NCBI GenBank assembly: GCA_030295235.1
Contig: AP026132.1
Coordinates: forward strand, 1,053,501 to 1,117,500
Direction of reading: 5' to 3'
DNA from: Fistulifera solaris
Lineage: Eukaryota; Bacillariophyta; Bacillariophyceae; Naviculales; Stauroneidaceae
Length of the DNA: 64,000 nt
Each line of letters starts with the position of its first letter. Within the stretch, counting starts at the first letter, position 1. The notes beneath the pieces were generated by a model. It searched no databases. It was not told the DNA's origin and saw only the letters and a program-made list of their open reading frames with translations. The translations under genes were made by a program, and so were the position numbers. Of the stretch, positions 11,890 through 22,975 are shown piece by piece.

Positions 11890-12595
11890 CATGGAAAGTG
11901 CCGGAAATTCTGGACCCTCCCAGATTTTCTGTATGAATGAAATACAACTGGTCCAGAATTTCTGGACCAGCCCAGAATTTTCTTATTGAAAGACAAAATG
12001 CTGGTCCAGAATTTCTAGACTAGACCAGCCCAGAACTTTCTTAATGAAAGAAAAACAATTGGTTTTTTGAACCAGCGCAGAATTTAAATACAACTGGTCG
12101 AAAATTTCTGGACTAGTCCAAATTGTCTGTATGAGTGAAATACATCTGGTCCAGAATCCAGCCCGGATTTCTGTCTAAAATACGATTGGTTCAGAATTTC
12201 TGGACGAGCCCAGCTTTTCTGTATGAATGAAATACACGTGGTCCAGAATTCTGGACCGGCGCAGAATTTCTGTATCAATGAAATACAACTGGTCCAGAAT
12301 TTCTGGACCAATCAAGAATTTCTGTGTGAATGAAATACAACTGGTCCAGAATTTCTGGACCAACCAAGAATTTCTGTATGGTTGAAATACACGTGGTCCA
12401 GAATTTCTGGACCACCCCAGATTTTCTGTGTGAATGAAATACACGTGGTCCAGAATTTCTGGACCGCCCCATAATGTATGAGTGAAATACACGTGTACAC
12501 GTGGTCCATAATTTCTGGACCGCCCCAGCTTTTCTGTATGAATGAAATACACGTGGTGCAGAATTTCTGGACCGCCCAATCCGCGTGTTGTTCGT
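11890..12595. repeat. 52-bp tandem array of TGGTCCAGAA dyads (cluster B)
   Basis: In the regular right half the core starts at 12291, 12343, 12395, 12447, 12503 and 12555, mostly a 52-bp step. The left half is more degenerate. Each core is TGGTCCAGAA, one base, then TTCTGGACCA, a perfect 10-bp inverted repeat in most units. Cores are separated by a conserved linker of the type TTTCTGTATGAATGAAATACA. The array fills the intergenic space just upstream of the second oxygenase gene. Confidence 0.92.
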
Positions 12596-12668
12596 TCTTG
12601 CGCGTAAGATGTTTGCGCCTTTTCCGCATTCTTAATTTCGAAATTCTTGTTGACTACTGAATGTAACC

Positions 12669-13811
12669 ATGAAATCTTATCAACTCAATCAAATCATGCT
12701 GCTCTGGGGGATAGCGCCGGTCGTAGGACTTTCCAGCTCAACGACCACGTGTCCTGGTTCTTCTTTAACTCATTTGAACGTTTCGCTGCTCCGCGAGCGC
12801 ATTGCCGAGGGTCGCGTCTATCAACAACCGAATTTCTTTTCCCAACAACAAATCGATGATATACTAGCAGAAATAGTTCAACTGAAGCAAGACGGTGTGT
12901 TTGCGCCTTCGGGGTTGTCCAATACCGCCCGTGGCGCGCAGCAGGCGTTCGGCAGTCAAGATCGCAGCGTCTGTGTGGTGCCGTGGTGGAGCGAGATGTT
13001 GCTGCAAAACAACAACACGGTAAGTCCGGTATCCATGCTACTTCAGCAACTACGATTGCAGTTGGCAGATGTCCTGGATCGGCCCACCATGAGTGACCCG
13101 ACCTTGGCGCACGAATGCTATTATTCCTGGTCGGGGAAGGGATCGTTTTTGCCGCGGCACATGGATGAACGACACGAAGAACTCAAAGGACCCAAGGGAT
13201 GGTTGTTACCGAGTCGGAGGTCTTTGTCATGGTTGGTCTATCTTTCAGATGAAAACTGGACTTTGGAAAAAAATGGAGGAGCCTTGCGATCTTTCCCGCA
13301 ACAGACGCCACCCCAACAACCTGCGCAACACGATGGCAATTTACAAGTGGGCTGGCTGTTACGACAACGAAAAGCCGTCTACCTGAACAGTTGGTTTCTA
13401 TTATCAGGATCCAATGAACCGCATTGTATTCTATACACTGTAGAAGGAAATGAATTACGCTATTTGACAAGACCTTGGTTGGCCGAGTCGCTGCAAGGAA
13501 CATCGGTTGCTGAATTTCTAAATCGCATGAGGGACCAAGACTCCTCCGGATTACAGACACTGTTTTTGGATCCAGACGATGCACGGGACTTTGCTTTATT
13601 GGAAAATCGATCCGCGTGGGATCGAGGAGAGCTTCCGGAAGGTTCTATCATCGAAGACATTTGCCCGACGCGAGGATTTTTAGTGGTATTTGACTCCGTG
13701 ATGTTGCCGCATCAAGTAGAAGTAATTAAGGAAGGGAACCGAATTGCGCTGGCGGGTTGGTTTCACGAACAAACACAGGAGTTCCCTGTCGACTTGTTTG
13801 CACAAACATAA
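12669..13811 (+). CDS. 2OG-Fe(II) oxygenase, prolyl 4-hydroxylase-like
   Basis: 380-aa single-exon dioxygenase, distinct from the one at 6.3 kb. A hydrophobic N-terminus (LLWGIAPVVGLSS) suggests a signal peptide or anchor. Iron ligands are RHMDE (about H164/D166) and LPHQV (about H348), with an Arg about ten residues on (GNRIALAGWF) for 2-oxoglutarate. The core SLSWLVYLSD and the GGALR motif are typical of the P4H alpha-subunit-like fold used on protein or peptide substrates. An insertion of roughly 100 residues between GGALR and the distal His is larger than in minimal P4H domains. The gene starts about 75 bp after the 52-bp array, so the array probably lies in its promoter or 5' UTR. There is no frame break. 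Confidence 0.78.
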   Translation: MKSYQLNQIMLLWGIAPVVGLSSSTTTCPGSSLTHLNVSLLRERIAEGRVYQQPNFFSQQQIDDILAEIVQLKQDGVFAPSGLSNTARGAQQAFGSQDRSVCVVPWWSEMLLQNNNTVSPVSMLLQQLRLQLADVLDRPTMSDPTLAHECYYSWSGKGSFLPRHMDERHEELKGPKGWLLPSRRSLSWLVYLSDENWTLEKNGGALRSFPQQTPPQQPAQHDGNLQVGWLLRQRKAVYLNSWFLLSGSNEPHCILYTVEGNELRYLTRPWLAESLQGTSVAEFLNRMRDQDSSGLQTLFLDPDDARDFALLENRSAWDRGELPEGSIIEDICPTRGFLVVFDSVMLPHQVEVIKEGNRIALAGWFHEQTQEFPVDLFAQT

Positions 13812-13912
13812 ACAGTTATTATTATCCCTACAAAAATAGAATAGCCCATGAAAATTACCGCAAATGAAGATGTCTACGAGGTACACAACAGAAGACGATC
13901 TTGCTCTCATTT

Positions 13913-16596
13913 TCAGACCGCGCACCTTGTTATGCTTTCTTCCATTTTCTTCAGTCGTTGTGTAAGGTTTTCAACTTCTGTTCTTAGGGAAGCATTTCGG
14001 TCTTTTAACACTTGTGCCGATTTGGATGAAGACTTGTCTGTAAGAATCGAATCAAGCCGTTCATGCAGCGACCTTCTCTCTTTCTGAATTTCTCGAATGC
14101 TATCTCGAAGCCTTGTGTTTTCTTGTTTCAAAGGATCTACATCTGTCACAGGACTCTGGATACTTCGTTTTAATTCCTGCAGTTCGTCTTCGAGCTCACT
14201 GATACGATCTCTTTGCATCAAGATAGCTTCCTCTTCGCGTAACTTCTCCTCTAGTTTCATTTTGAGCGAATTGATTTCATGCTGCTGGGCTGAGGCTCGG
14301 GCAGATGTGTCCATCAGTTGGTCTTTCAAAGCTTCTATTTCATTCTTGGAAGAAACAGAAATGCCGTTTAATTGACAAGAGAGTTCGACACGCTCGTTTT
14401 CTAAACGTTGAACATCTATTTTTTGAGCCTCAATCGTATTTCGAAGCTCGACGATCTGCTTTTTCTTTTTCCTCTAACTCCGCTTCGGCTGCTGATTCTA
14501 TGACTTCCACCTCGCTTTCCAATTGTTGCATTCGACTTGATGCTTGAGCCTCAATTTGCGCTTTTTCCGAGGAAAGCTCCGAAACTAGTTTTCTGAGTTC
14601 CCTTATTTGCGTTGCGTCGCTAGTCGACGACGTAGCAAGAGCTTGCTTCAAGTCCGTGATCAAATTTTCCAGCTGATCGATTTTTGTAAGCGCATCATGT
14701 AACCCGGGCTGCATTATTTTGACCTGTTCTCGGAGTCTCATGAGTTCCTCTTCGTTATCTTCATTCTGCTGAAGGCGCGCATGCTGTGTAGCAAGATGTC
14801 CCCTAAGCTGCTCGATTTCTTTCCTCGAGTCCGCGTCGCGTTTATCCGATTCCTGTATACTTTGAAACAGTTTATTGTTCAATTTATCACGTTCATGCTC
14901 TAAATCTCTGACCCGCAACCTTAGCTGAGATGATTCTAACTTCAAATTCCCAAGCTGTTCGGACTTTGTGCGCTCGGTCTGACTATTCAACGGCTTTGCA
15001 CCTTCAAGATCCTTGCATCTCGATTGCAGGTTTTCAATTTCATTCATGAGCTCCTGTGTTTTTTTGCCTGTAGTCAGCTCGTGTCGATAATAGCTCGTCT
15101 GTGATCTCTTCCAGTTCTCGTCGCAGGTCATCGACCTGTTTAGTTTCGCCTCCTAATTGCTGCTGTAAATCGGACACCAAATGTCGATGTGCTATCAACT
15201 CCTGCTCCAAGTCCGAAATGTTGCGATGAATTAAAGGCTGATCAACTGGAATCTTGAGCGTCTTTCGTGTGTCATCTTCGCACTGATGGTTATTCTCTAA
15301 TCTGATATTAGATGGTGACTTTGGAGCAACGATTCGTCGCTCGAATGTTGCAACCAACCCGGATATGGCTCCTTTTCCTTTGGGTGATATTGACCTTGGA
15401 GGTGAGAGACTGCGAATTTTCGGTTCTGGACTTTTGACAGTAGTCGAACGTGGTTGACCATTGCTTCGTAACGCTTTGATCTCATCTTGCAGAGCTTTGT
15501 TCTCATTTTGAAGCAGCTTCAGTTCTTCTCCGTACTTTTGCTTGTTTTGAGTGAGCCTCTCTTCAAGAGAATTGTCGCGTTGTTTTGAATTACTTTCTTT
15601 GTTCAATTTTCGGAGCTCTTCGTTTGCTTTTCTTTCGTCTGACAGCGAACGATGTAAATGCTCAATCTTTTGATCTCTTTCCGCTAACAATCGCTGAAGT
15701 CGCTCTTCCAGTTGCGCGACGGCATCTTCCAATTGTTGGCGCTCATCTGATGGTAATTCTGACTTCCCTTCTCTCGTTTCGTTAAAGTTAACCGAACCGC
15801 CTTTTTGCAGTTGTTTTCGGAGGTCGCTTACTTGATTTAGGAGCATGTCCTTGTGCTCTTCCACTTTCTTCAGATCGCCATTCAGTACTGTCAGCTCCTC
15901 GTCCTTCCTCTTAACTTCTCTTTGTAACTCGTCAATCGTTTGCTTTTGATGCGTCACTTGTTGTTCTGATCTTTCTAACTTTGATTTCAATACAGCTAGC
16001 TGGCCGGATGGTTGTTCTTTCCGGCGGTCCGATCTGAGTTGAATGAGCTCATGTTGCAATGACTCCTTTTCTACCTCGGTTTCAACAAGCTTTTCGTGCA
16101 AAGCATCCATTTCACGTCGAACTTCCATTACTTCGATGTCTGCTTGAACTATGTTTTGTTGCATCTTCTCCAGTTCCAGAGCGTGTTGTTTGCATTCTTC
16201 CTCCAGCAGCTCCATGTAATCTTTGGATTTATCCTGATCCTCCAGCTCGGAAATTTTCGCATGCAATTCATGATTCTGTTCCTCGCTTTCTTTCAGTTTG
16301 ATTCGGAGTGCCTCGAGAGCAGCGCCATTCTCGGCTGCTATACTCGCAATTTGGTTCATGAACTGCTTCTCTTGGTCAGCTTTCTCTTGCTCAATCCGAT
16401 ACAATTCCTTGCGCATGATACTTGCTGCCGCATCTATGTCAAAAACACTGGAAACAGTGCTTCGATTATCGTCTTCGAGTTCTTTCAACTTGTTTCGTAG
16501 CATCGATATTTCGTTCAACAAAGTGCTGGTCGAATAGGCCATTGGTTTCGCTGGTTCGACGGCGATTGTCGGCACATCTTCACGCTTTTCATTCAT
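13913..16596 (-). CDS. Long coiled-coil protein of unknown function
   Basis: About 893 aa, almost all heptad-rich coiled coil with high Glu/Lys/Gln/Leu content. A short N-terminal segment (MNEKREDVPTIAVEPAKP) and a Ser/Pro-rich, basic, probably unstructured island at about residues 375-430 (SPEPKIRSLSPPRS) interrupt the helix. Nothing marks it as a motor, golgin or SMC protein, so it is best called a structural or tethering coiled-coil protein. Two frame breaks, an A7 run near 15061 and an A5 run near 14466, split it into three open frames; removing one A at each gives exactly 894 codons and uninterrupted coiled coil. The ATG at 16596 precedes the conserved start. Confidence 0.7.
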
Positions 16597-16965
16597 CCTT
16601 GCGTCTGAGGTATCGGAAATTGAAATTTATTGACTTTGAATTCAGCAAACGCAAGGCAAACTCTTCCGCACCTCGTTCTCTCACAAGTCGAAGTTTGTTG
16701 TCGATGTTGTGATCGAAAAGGTGATCGACGCAAATGTCCGATGCGGTTAAACGGCGAATTTCTGCCATTCTACCTGGCAATACATTTATTCAGCTCTGTA
16801 TATTTTATCAAAGTGCCTACTGTTAATCGATCCAGCCAGTCTCTAAGTAATCAAGACATATCGGTTCGAACCTGTTTGTTTCTTAATGGTTTGTCATTAA
16901 CCGCTACTCAAAACTATTGTAAAGTGTTTAGTTGGCCCGCGTTTCTTCATGTCTTAACGGGATCA

Positions 16966-17975
16966 ACCGAACAACAAAGGGATCCGTTTTGCCAAAGTTG
17001 CTCTTTAGTTTTGCGTCTCTCGCCTCTCGCGGGCTCGTCCATTTGTACTAAAGTCTCTCGCGTCCGTCCATTGTTATTCAATTGCGAGTAGAAAAGTCGC
17101 AACAATGATTATCCTGAACTATTTCTTAAGAGTTTCTTTCTATTTTCACGTCGAAAATCCGAAGGATCGACACCCTGTATTTTTTACTATGAAACGGAGT
17201 GTTTGTTTACGCCAGCCAAGACTGGATTGTACAGTAGTCATGAACCGAACAACAAAGGGTTCAGTTTTGCGTCTCTCGCATCCGTTTATTGTCATTCAAC
17301 TGCGAATATAATTATAATTACAGGTAAATTTAGTCGCAAGCATGATGATTAATTGGAACTATTTGCTAAGAATTTCTTTAATTTTCACGTCGAAAATCTG
17401 AGGATCGACACCTTGAATTTCCACTATGAAACGGAGTGTTGGTTTACGCCAGCCAAGACTGGATTGTACAGTAGTCATGAACCGAACAACAAAGGGTTCA
17501 GTTTTGCGTCTCTCGCATCCGTTTATTGTCATTCAACTGCGAATATAATTATAATTACAGGTAAATTTAGTCGCAAGCATGATGATTAATTGGAACTATT
17601 TGCTAAGAATTTCTTTAATTTTCACGTCGAAAATCCGAAGGATCGACACCCTGTATTTTTACTATGAAACGGAGTATTGGTTTACGCCAGCCAAGACTGG
17701 ATTGTACAGTAGTCATGAACCGAACAACAAAGGGTTCAGTTTTGCGTCTCTCGCATCCGTTTATTGTCATTCAACTGCGAATATAATTCTTATTACGGGT
17801 AGAAAAGGCGCAACAATGATTATCCTGAACTATTTGTTAAGAGTTTCTTTTATTTTCACGTCGAAAATCCGAGGATCGACACCTTGATTTTCCACTATGG
17901 AACGGAGTGTTGGTTTACGCCAGCCATGACTGGATTGTACAGTAGTCATGAACCGAACAACAAAGGGTCCATGCT
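16966..17975. repeat. 237-bp tandem array upstream of SLD5
   Basis: The string ACCGAACAACAAAGGG recurs at 16966, 17244, 17481, 17719 and 17952, mostly 233-238 bp apart. The linked string TTTTCACGTCGAAAATC recurs at about the same interval. Internal copies are close to identical; the first is more diverged and longer. Open frames of 60-100 codons inside it are repeat by-products. The array ends about 70 bp before the Sld5 start codon. The remainder of 16597-18038 holds no recognisable gene. Confidence 0.9.
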
Positions 17976-18038
17976 CGTCCCTCCGCAAAAAGTGGGCCAC
18001 CGCATTTTTGTTTAACACACTCTATAAAGCAATTCACC

Positions 18039-18851
18039 ATGGCTGACCTTTACAATCTCCTCGATGAACTCGATCATGACGAGCAGAAGGAAGAAATTAT
18101 TCAAGACGAACAAGAATGGGAAGCGCCTGTCGAAACTGCGGTGCTCCCGGCGGATTTATTAGATGCACAGAAGAGGCAACTCGCTGACAATGACAGAAAT
18201 GAAGACGCGGAAAAGGTCCTGGAGGAAGATACACCCTACTCACGTTTACGGAATGTTTGGTCGCAAGAACTCAATTCACCCGAGCTACTTCCTTTTGATG
18301 AGGATATCTTTCAAGCGATCACTGAGTTGATCGAAGAGTGGGAAGAAGCTGTCGACCAATGCGAGGACGATCCTGTTTCAGCATTGATGGCTAGTATAAC
18401 GAGCGTACAAATCGAACGAGCCAAACATGTTCTGTGTGACTGGCTAGCGACGCGCCTCAGAAAAATAGAGGAGTATCCTTTTATATTCGCGACAACAAGG
18501 CTGATTGCCTGAGTCAAACGGAGGTACGAACAAAAACTATTCTTTCTTTCTTAACTCTCTTTCCTCCTGTCGCTCACATCTCTCTGCTTGCAGCTATCTC
18601 ACATTCAAGCATACTGCAACTTAGTTGAGAAACATTTGAATCGAACTGTTCTGGACCATTTTCCTCAGGAGGCATGGAAAGAACTTCCGGTTGAAACGCC
18701 TAGTTTCGATTACACGTACGTGTTTGTCAAATGCCTAGCACCGACGACTATTGATAAGGATCAACTAGAACGCGGAGATTCACTGATTGTTCATTATAGC
18801 AAAGTTCGAGACTCGCTTCGGGATGGAAATTTGAAGATACTGGCATCGTGA
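18039..18851 (+). CDS. SLD5: GINS complex subunit Sld5
   Basis: About 247-aa GINS subunit (GINS4). GINS binds Cdc45 and MCM2-7 to form the CMG replicative helicase in the nucleus. An acidic N-terminus leads into the alpha-helical A domain (RLRNVWSQELNSPELLPFDE, then QIERAKHVLCDWLATRLRKI). The C-terminal B domain has the typical TYVFVKCL and LERGDSLIVHYSKVRD. A 70-bp intron (18524-18593) separates them. One frame break in the TTTT run near 18480 would otherwise stop translation; one extra T gives EYPFYIRDNKADCLSQTE running into the splice site and a total of 248 codons. The ATG at 18039 opens the conserved MADLYNLLDEL. Confidence 0.88.
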
Positions 18852-19081
18852 GATTTAGCGACGAAAGGAAGCGATGCTTAAATTTTATAAACTGTTGCAA
18901 GGCAAATTATCCATGAACGGTTTATCAGTCGGTGCATTTGCCTTTATTAGTAATCGCTAGAACTGGTTTATCACAAACATTAGCTTGTCGCTTTAGTTTA
19001 CGTGATAAGAAGTGACAATGAACCCGAGTAAAAATTATCTTTAGGCTGAAATTACTTCACGCATTGCAAGTGCTTCCAAAC

Positions 19082-19981
19082 TCACTTCACACCTTCTGTA
19101 TACTCTTGCATCAAGGACTGCACAGATGCGAGCATACTCGTTCCCTTATAAGCTTGAATGGCTTGTTCCGCACCAAACTTGACCAATTCTTTTGCCACCT
19201 GCACTTCAAAGTCGTCCACTAATTGCTTTTTGCTGGCGTTACTAGCAGCCTCCACATAAGCGTTCGCCGCGACCACCAAACCAAATTGCGCTCTCCGATA
19301 CGAAGCATCTAACTCGAGCGCTTGACAAAAGTGTTTCCGGGCCTGTTCCAAATTATCGAGACCGCCCACTGTAGTGTAACATTCGGCTATAGAAACATGG
19401 ACAAAAGGATCAGTGGGCGCCGACAACAAAACTTCTTCCCAGGCATAGATAGCCTTGGCGAAATCACCTTGCTCCATGCGGAGCTTGGCCATTTCCGACC
19501 AAGCGGCCGGATCCGAATAATTGTTTTGTAAATACTCATTCAGAGCAGCAACGGTCGCAATTTCCTGCCCGACTTGACTCTTCAGTATGCAGTACTTGCG
19601 CTTCAAAGCGACCGAGTTTGCTGGGTTTTCTTTTAATAAGGTATCATATAGTTGAGAAGCCCCCGTTGTATCACCAGATGCTTCCAGGCATCGCCCTAAC
19701 AACAGACGGAAGCGCACGGATTCTTTCTCAACTCCCATTTCTCTCAGTTTCGACAAACATTCATCCGCAAGCGTATGATCCTGGAGATCCAGAGCAGCCA
19801 GAGCGACTTGCTCGTAAATTGCTAGTCGCGTGACATCACTGAGCGATCGTTGCTTCAGCGCGGCTTGTCCGTGATGGACGGCCAGCGACGGATCGCGCAA
19901 TTGATGTACGCGAAGGTAGCGAAGGACGTTCACGTGGTCCTTCTGTGCCACCAGCGTTTCTAAATCAGCATCCGTGTCCAT
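19082..19981 (-). CDS. EMC2: ER membrane protein complex subunit 2
   Basis: 299-aa single-exon TPR protein matching EMC2 (TTC35) in length and layout. EMC2 is the cytosolic scaffold of the EMC, which inserts tail-anchored and multi-pass membrane proteins into the ER. Diagnostic stretches are NPANSVALKRKYCILKSQ, AALNEYLQNNYSDPAAWSEM, DFAKAIYAWEEVLLSAP and a final TVGGLDNLEQARKHFCQALE. About six helical repeats cover residues 50-270. No signal peptide or membrane segment is seen, as expected for this subunit. There is no frame break, and the ATG at 19981 is the only sensible start. Confidence 0.9.
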   Translation of the reverse strand: MDTDADLETLVAQKDHVNVLRYLRVHQLRDPSLAVHHGQAALKQRSLSDVTRLAIYEQVALAALDLQDHTLADECLSKLREMGVEKESVRFRLLLGRCLEASGDTTGASQLYDTLLKENPANSVALKRKYCILKSQVGQEIATVAALNEYLQNNYSDPAAWSEMAKLRMEQGDFAKAIYAWEEVLLSAPTDPFVHVSIAECYTTVGGLDNLEQARKHFCQALELDASYRRAQFGLVVAANAYVEAASNASKKQLVDDFEVQVAKELVKFGAEQAIQAYKGTSMLASVQSLMQEYTEGVK

Positions 19982-20621
19982 AATTACGGTTACTTTTGTA
20001 AAGAATGGATTGCTTTTCCTGCTTTAATGCGAGCTCAAGATCGTCTTGCGATCGAAAACAAAAACGTCGCGTCTTTTTGTCGCGATCGATCGCATCGTTG
20101 GTTGTTGCTCCGGATGTTGGCCAGACGGAAGTCTCATCTTTCCGTTCGGGATTGGTTTTGGGTTAAGTCGGACCTCCTAGAACCAACACTTTACGTGATA
20201 GTAAATAACAACCTACATATTATATCTATAGTGCTTTTAGCAAACCCTTCTGTCAGATTTTTTCTAAATAATGCTGTCGACTGTCGATGCACTTTACTCG
20301 ACCAGCATTAGCACAAAATAATCAAGAGCAATAGGTTTGATTCGATGGTAATTCAAGGTGAATTGTTGGACAAACATACCAGGTAGAATGCTTCAGAATG
20401 ATTATCAATAAATTCGTGACTGGATTTGAATTAAGTCGGACTTTGGTGAACTTTAGCTTTTAACCGGTAAGCGATAACCAATTCCTCTAGAAATCTCTTT
20501 TGCTGATAATTAATTTCCAAATAGTTTTGTCTCATGAAACTGATTGCGGGGAGGAGAACCGTGCCCTCTCGCCGGTTTCAGAACAATCTCAGCATCGACA
20601 TGTGTAAAGCCCAAAGATGTT
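19982..20621. other. Intergenic, no gene recognised
   Basis: This lies between the start of EMC2 and the end of the methyltransferase, both on the minus strand. It is AT-rich with one open frame of 94 codons that shows no domain. It most likely holds the EMC2 promoter and the methyltransferase 3' end. Confidence 0.4.
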
Positions 20622-21764
20622 TCATTGCATTTCTTCGATGAAATCGAAAGCCGTAGTAAGGGAAAGAATGTGGTTTGGAAGACCCGGATGGGATTGTTGA
20701 AAAGCTTCCCAATCTTCCAAGAACAGTTCGTAATCCAGCTGTTCGCGCTCCTCCGGGGTGAACAAGATTTTATAAGCTTCCGATAAGGAAACATGCTGAC
20801 GTCCAGCAAAGTCGTGTTCGATTTGTGACCGCCGTTGCGGGGTCAAGATCGGATCATGTACTTGATACCAGGCGTCAGTGATTCGATGAATGTGCTCATA
20901 GATTGCTTCGGGATCAAGTCGACTTGAAGGCAGCATTTGATGGTTCGAACTCTGTTTACGACAAAGAAAGACATTCACTGATTTGTGATATTGTTCATCG
21001 GGTTGAAACGTTCCCGTAGACCATACCGGCGATGGCTGACACGTCTCTTCCGAAGATGGATGTGATGGGATACTATCCATCGGTTGGTGAAAGTGATCGG
21101 TACTCATGTTTTGTGCCGCAGGACATAAATCTTCCATTTGTCGAAGCATGACAAAATGATCCACCCGCCAATCCGCACCCGGTAAATCGCGTAACAATGG
21201 CAGCATGAGCTCTTTGTTGTGAAATGAAACTACCAAGTACACTCCATTCGGTCCCAACAAGCGATACATTTCGACCAGTAGAGCGGCCGAGCTCCGATCA
21301 CTGCATAAAGTGCAGTCGAGCGTCGACTTGTCTACCACCAAATCAAAGCTTCCATTCTCCGCATCTACCTGTTCTTTGCAAAAATCGACGCATTGAAAAG
21401 CCATATTGTCGTCACATCGTGGTCCTGAACTCGGATCGGACGTTGCACATTGCCGTTCCCATCGTCGCCTCAGTTGATTTAGTAACTCCTTATCCCGATC
21501 AATATTCAGGACAGTTTGCACTCGAAATGTACGAATCAGATACTCGCCTACGGTCGAATTCCCGCATCCGACGTGCAAGACGCGTTTCGAAGAAGGTTCT
21601 TGGGCATCACCGTGCAGCGCTTTTTCTAAAAAGGGATGCAACGATTCCGCACTCGTAAGAAATTCAAAAGGCCGCACGTGGTCGTCCTCATCTTCTCCTT
21701 GCACTTCAAAAATCCATAAATCAAGGTACCTTTCCGAACAAATGAAGGGCAACAATTTCGGCAG
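20622..21764 (-). CDS. Class I SAM-dependent methyltransferase (EEF1AKMT/METTL13-like), 5' end unresolved
   Basis: About 380 aa visible. Motif I is VLHVGCGNSTVGEYL, the acidic motif II is TVLNIDRD, and the catalytic-face motif is DLVVDKSTLDCTL. This combination is typical of the METTL13/EEF1A lysine methyltransferase group, which modifies protein lysines or N-termini. The C-terminal 150 residues (from about CPAAQNM) are poorly conserved. No in-frame ATG precedes motif I. The frame is open back to a TAG ending at 21765, and that TAG can serve as an intron acceptor, so a first exon probably lies upstream, inside or beyond the dyad-repeat cluster. A non-ATG start is less likely. No frame break was found in the visible part. 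Confidence 0.7.
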   Translation of the reverse strand: MPKLLPFICSERYLDLWIFEVQGEDEDDHVRPFEFLTSAESLHPFLEKALHGDAQEPSSKRVLHVGCGNSTVGEYLIRTFRVQTVLNIDRDKELLNQLRRRWERQCATSDPSSGPRCDDNMAFQCVDFCKEQVDAENGSFDLVVDKSTLDCTLCSDRSSAALLVEMYRLLGPNGVYLVVSFHNKELMLPLLRDLPGADWRVDHFVMLRQMEDLCPAAQNMSTDHFHQPMDSIPSHPSSEETCQPSPVWSTGTFQPDEQYHKSVNVFLCRKQSSNHQMLPSSRLDPEAIYEHIHRITDAWYQVHDPILTPQRRSQIEHDFAGRQHVSLSEAYKILFTPEEREQLDYELFLEDWEAFQQSHPGLPNHILSLTTAFDFIEEMQ

Positions 21765-21824
21765 CTACGAAGCAATAAATAGACCAGACCCAGATTTTTT
21801 ATTCATTTGAAAGTGAAAAAACAA

Positions 21825-22320
21825 TTGGTCCAGAATTTCTGGACCGCATGAGTAAACACCACACTCCCAGATTTCCTGGGAACGTGAGATACAACTGATC
21901 CAGATTTTCTGGACCACGTGTTAACACCACACTCCCAGCTTTCCTGGGAACGTTTCTGGACCACGTGTTAACGCCACACTCCCAGATTTCCTGGGAACAT
22001 GAGATTCAACTGGTCCAGATTTTCTGGACCACGTCTTAACTCTCTCCCACACGCCCTCATTTTCTGGAGACGTGAAAAATCACTCGCTCACATTTTCTGG
22101 ACACGTGAAATGACCACTCCCCCCACATTTTTTGGATACGTGAAAAACCACTCGCTCACAATTTCTGGACAAGTGCAAATACTCCATACCCACATTTTCT
22201 GAACACGTGAAAATACTCCATGCCCACATGCCCACATTTTCTGAAGACGTCAAAATAGTGCTCTCCCATATTTTCTGGACAAGTGAAAATAGGTGAAAAA
22301 CTACATGCCTTCCGCATTTC
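21825..22320. repeat. Dyad-repeat cluster C (CCAGATTTTCTGGACCACGTG)
   Basis: About a dozen imperfect units carrying (C)CCAGATTT(T/C)CTGG or CACATTTTCTGGA, followed by ACGTG(A/T). The left half uses paired cores (CCCAGATTTCCTGGGA alternating with TCCAGATTTTCTGGA); the right half is a looser roughly 35-40 bp series ending GACACGTGAAA. Many units therefore hold CACGTG. It lies upstream of the methyltransferase coding region. Confidence 0.8.
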
Positions 22321-22622
22321 TGTGCACTTCACAGCTTTAAAAAAAAACGAATTAACGTTGTCCATGGGAATGTTAATTAGGTGATTGCTTATGCTTTTTT
22401 GTTTATCGCAAGACTGCTAAAAATTCTAAGCCATCAACTCGACGGATAAAACTAGAAATCAACTTCGAATCCCGAATTCACGATAGCTGTTCTACATATA
22501 TTGGGTCTGGACCCACAATAACGCAACTTAGTTTATGTTTCAAGTTTTTCCTTGTTTATTTCAAACTATTATGCCACTGCTTGAATCTTAGCAGCAAAGG
22601 GAGGCACATAATTTATTCAAAC

Positions 22623-22928
22623 ATGGAGGCGAAAGCAAGGAACGAGGGATGGCTGGGAAGAGGAACTGAAGCCCTCTTTAACCTTCCAAACAAGCCAAAA
22701 TGGACCAAGTCGTCGAGTGACACGGAATGCAGCGCATTGTCTAATCGCATGCACAACGAATGGCTAGTTGGTCCTGAGGCGTCAACCAATGCGAAACATC
22801 ATGGAGAAAACGCATTCCTTCGAGTCTGCGGAAAGCCAACGAAAGAACCCATCAAAATTGAAGGATACAACTCTAGTATCAAGAATAACCCATTCTTGAA
22901 AGGAGAAAAGCGAAACCCTACTCATTAG
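22623..22928 (+). CDS. Small hypothetical protein
   Basis: 101-aa open frame beginning MEAKARNEGWLGRG and ending FLKGEKRNPTH. It is hydrophilic, rich in Asn/Lys/Ser, with no signal peptide or membrane segment. I recognise no family. It is kept because it is the longest open frame in a 1.2 kb gap, has an even amino-acid composition and a plausible ATG. An upstream in-frame non-ATG extension exists. It converges with the ankyrin gene 47 bp later. Confidence 0.35.
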   Translation: MEAKARNEGWLGRGTEALFNLPNKPKWTKSSSDTECSALSNRMHNEWLVGPEASTNAKHHGENAFLRVCGKPTKEPIKIEGYNSSIKNNPFLKGEKRNPTH

Positions 22929-22975
22929 TCGACCATAACTATAGATGTGACATATACCCGTATACCTCGACTTTA

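Noticed and set aside
11890-12595. CRISPR-like regular array
   Set aside because: Both core and linker are repeated, there are no unique spacers or cas genes, and the context is eukaryotic.
7741-12595. Heat-shock elements (GAA..TTC) in the dyads
   Set aside because: HSEs need a two-base gap between GAA and TTC; these cores have zero or one, so HSF binding is not supported.
20687-21658. 144-codon plus-strand frame opposite the methyltransferase
   Set aside because: It is a shadow of the minus-strand coding region with no family features.
22440-22520. Possible tRNA (TTCGAATCCC box-like string)
   Set aside because: No matching acceptor stem, A box or anticodon arm can be drawn around it.
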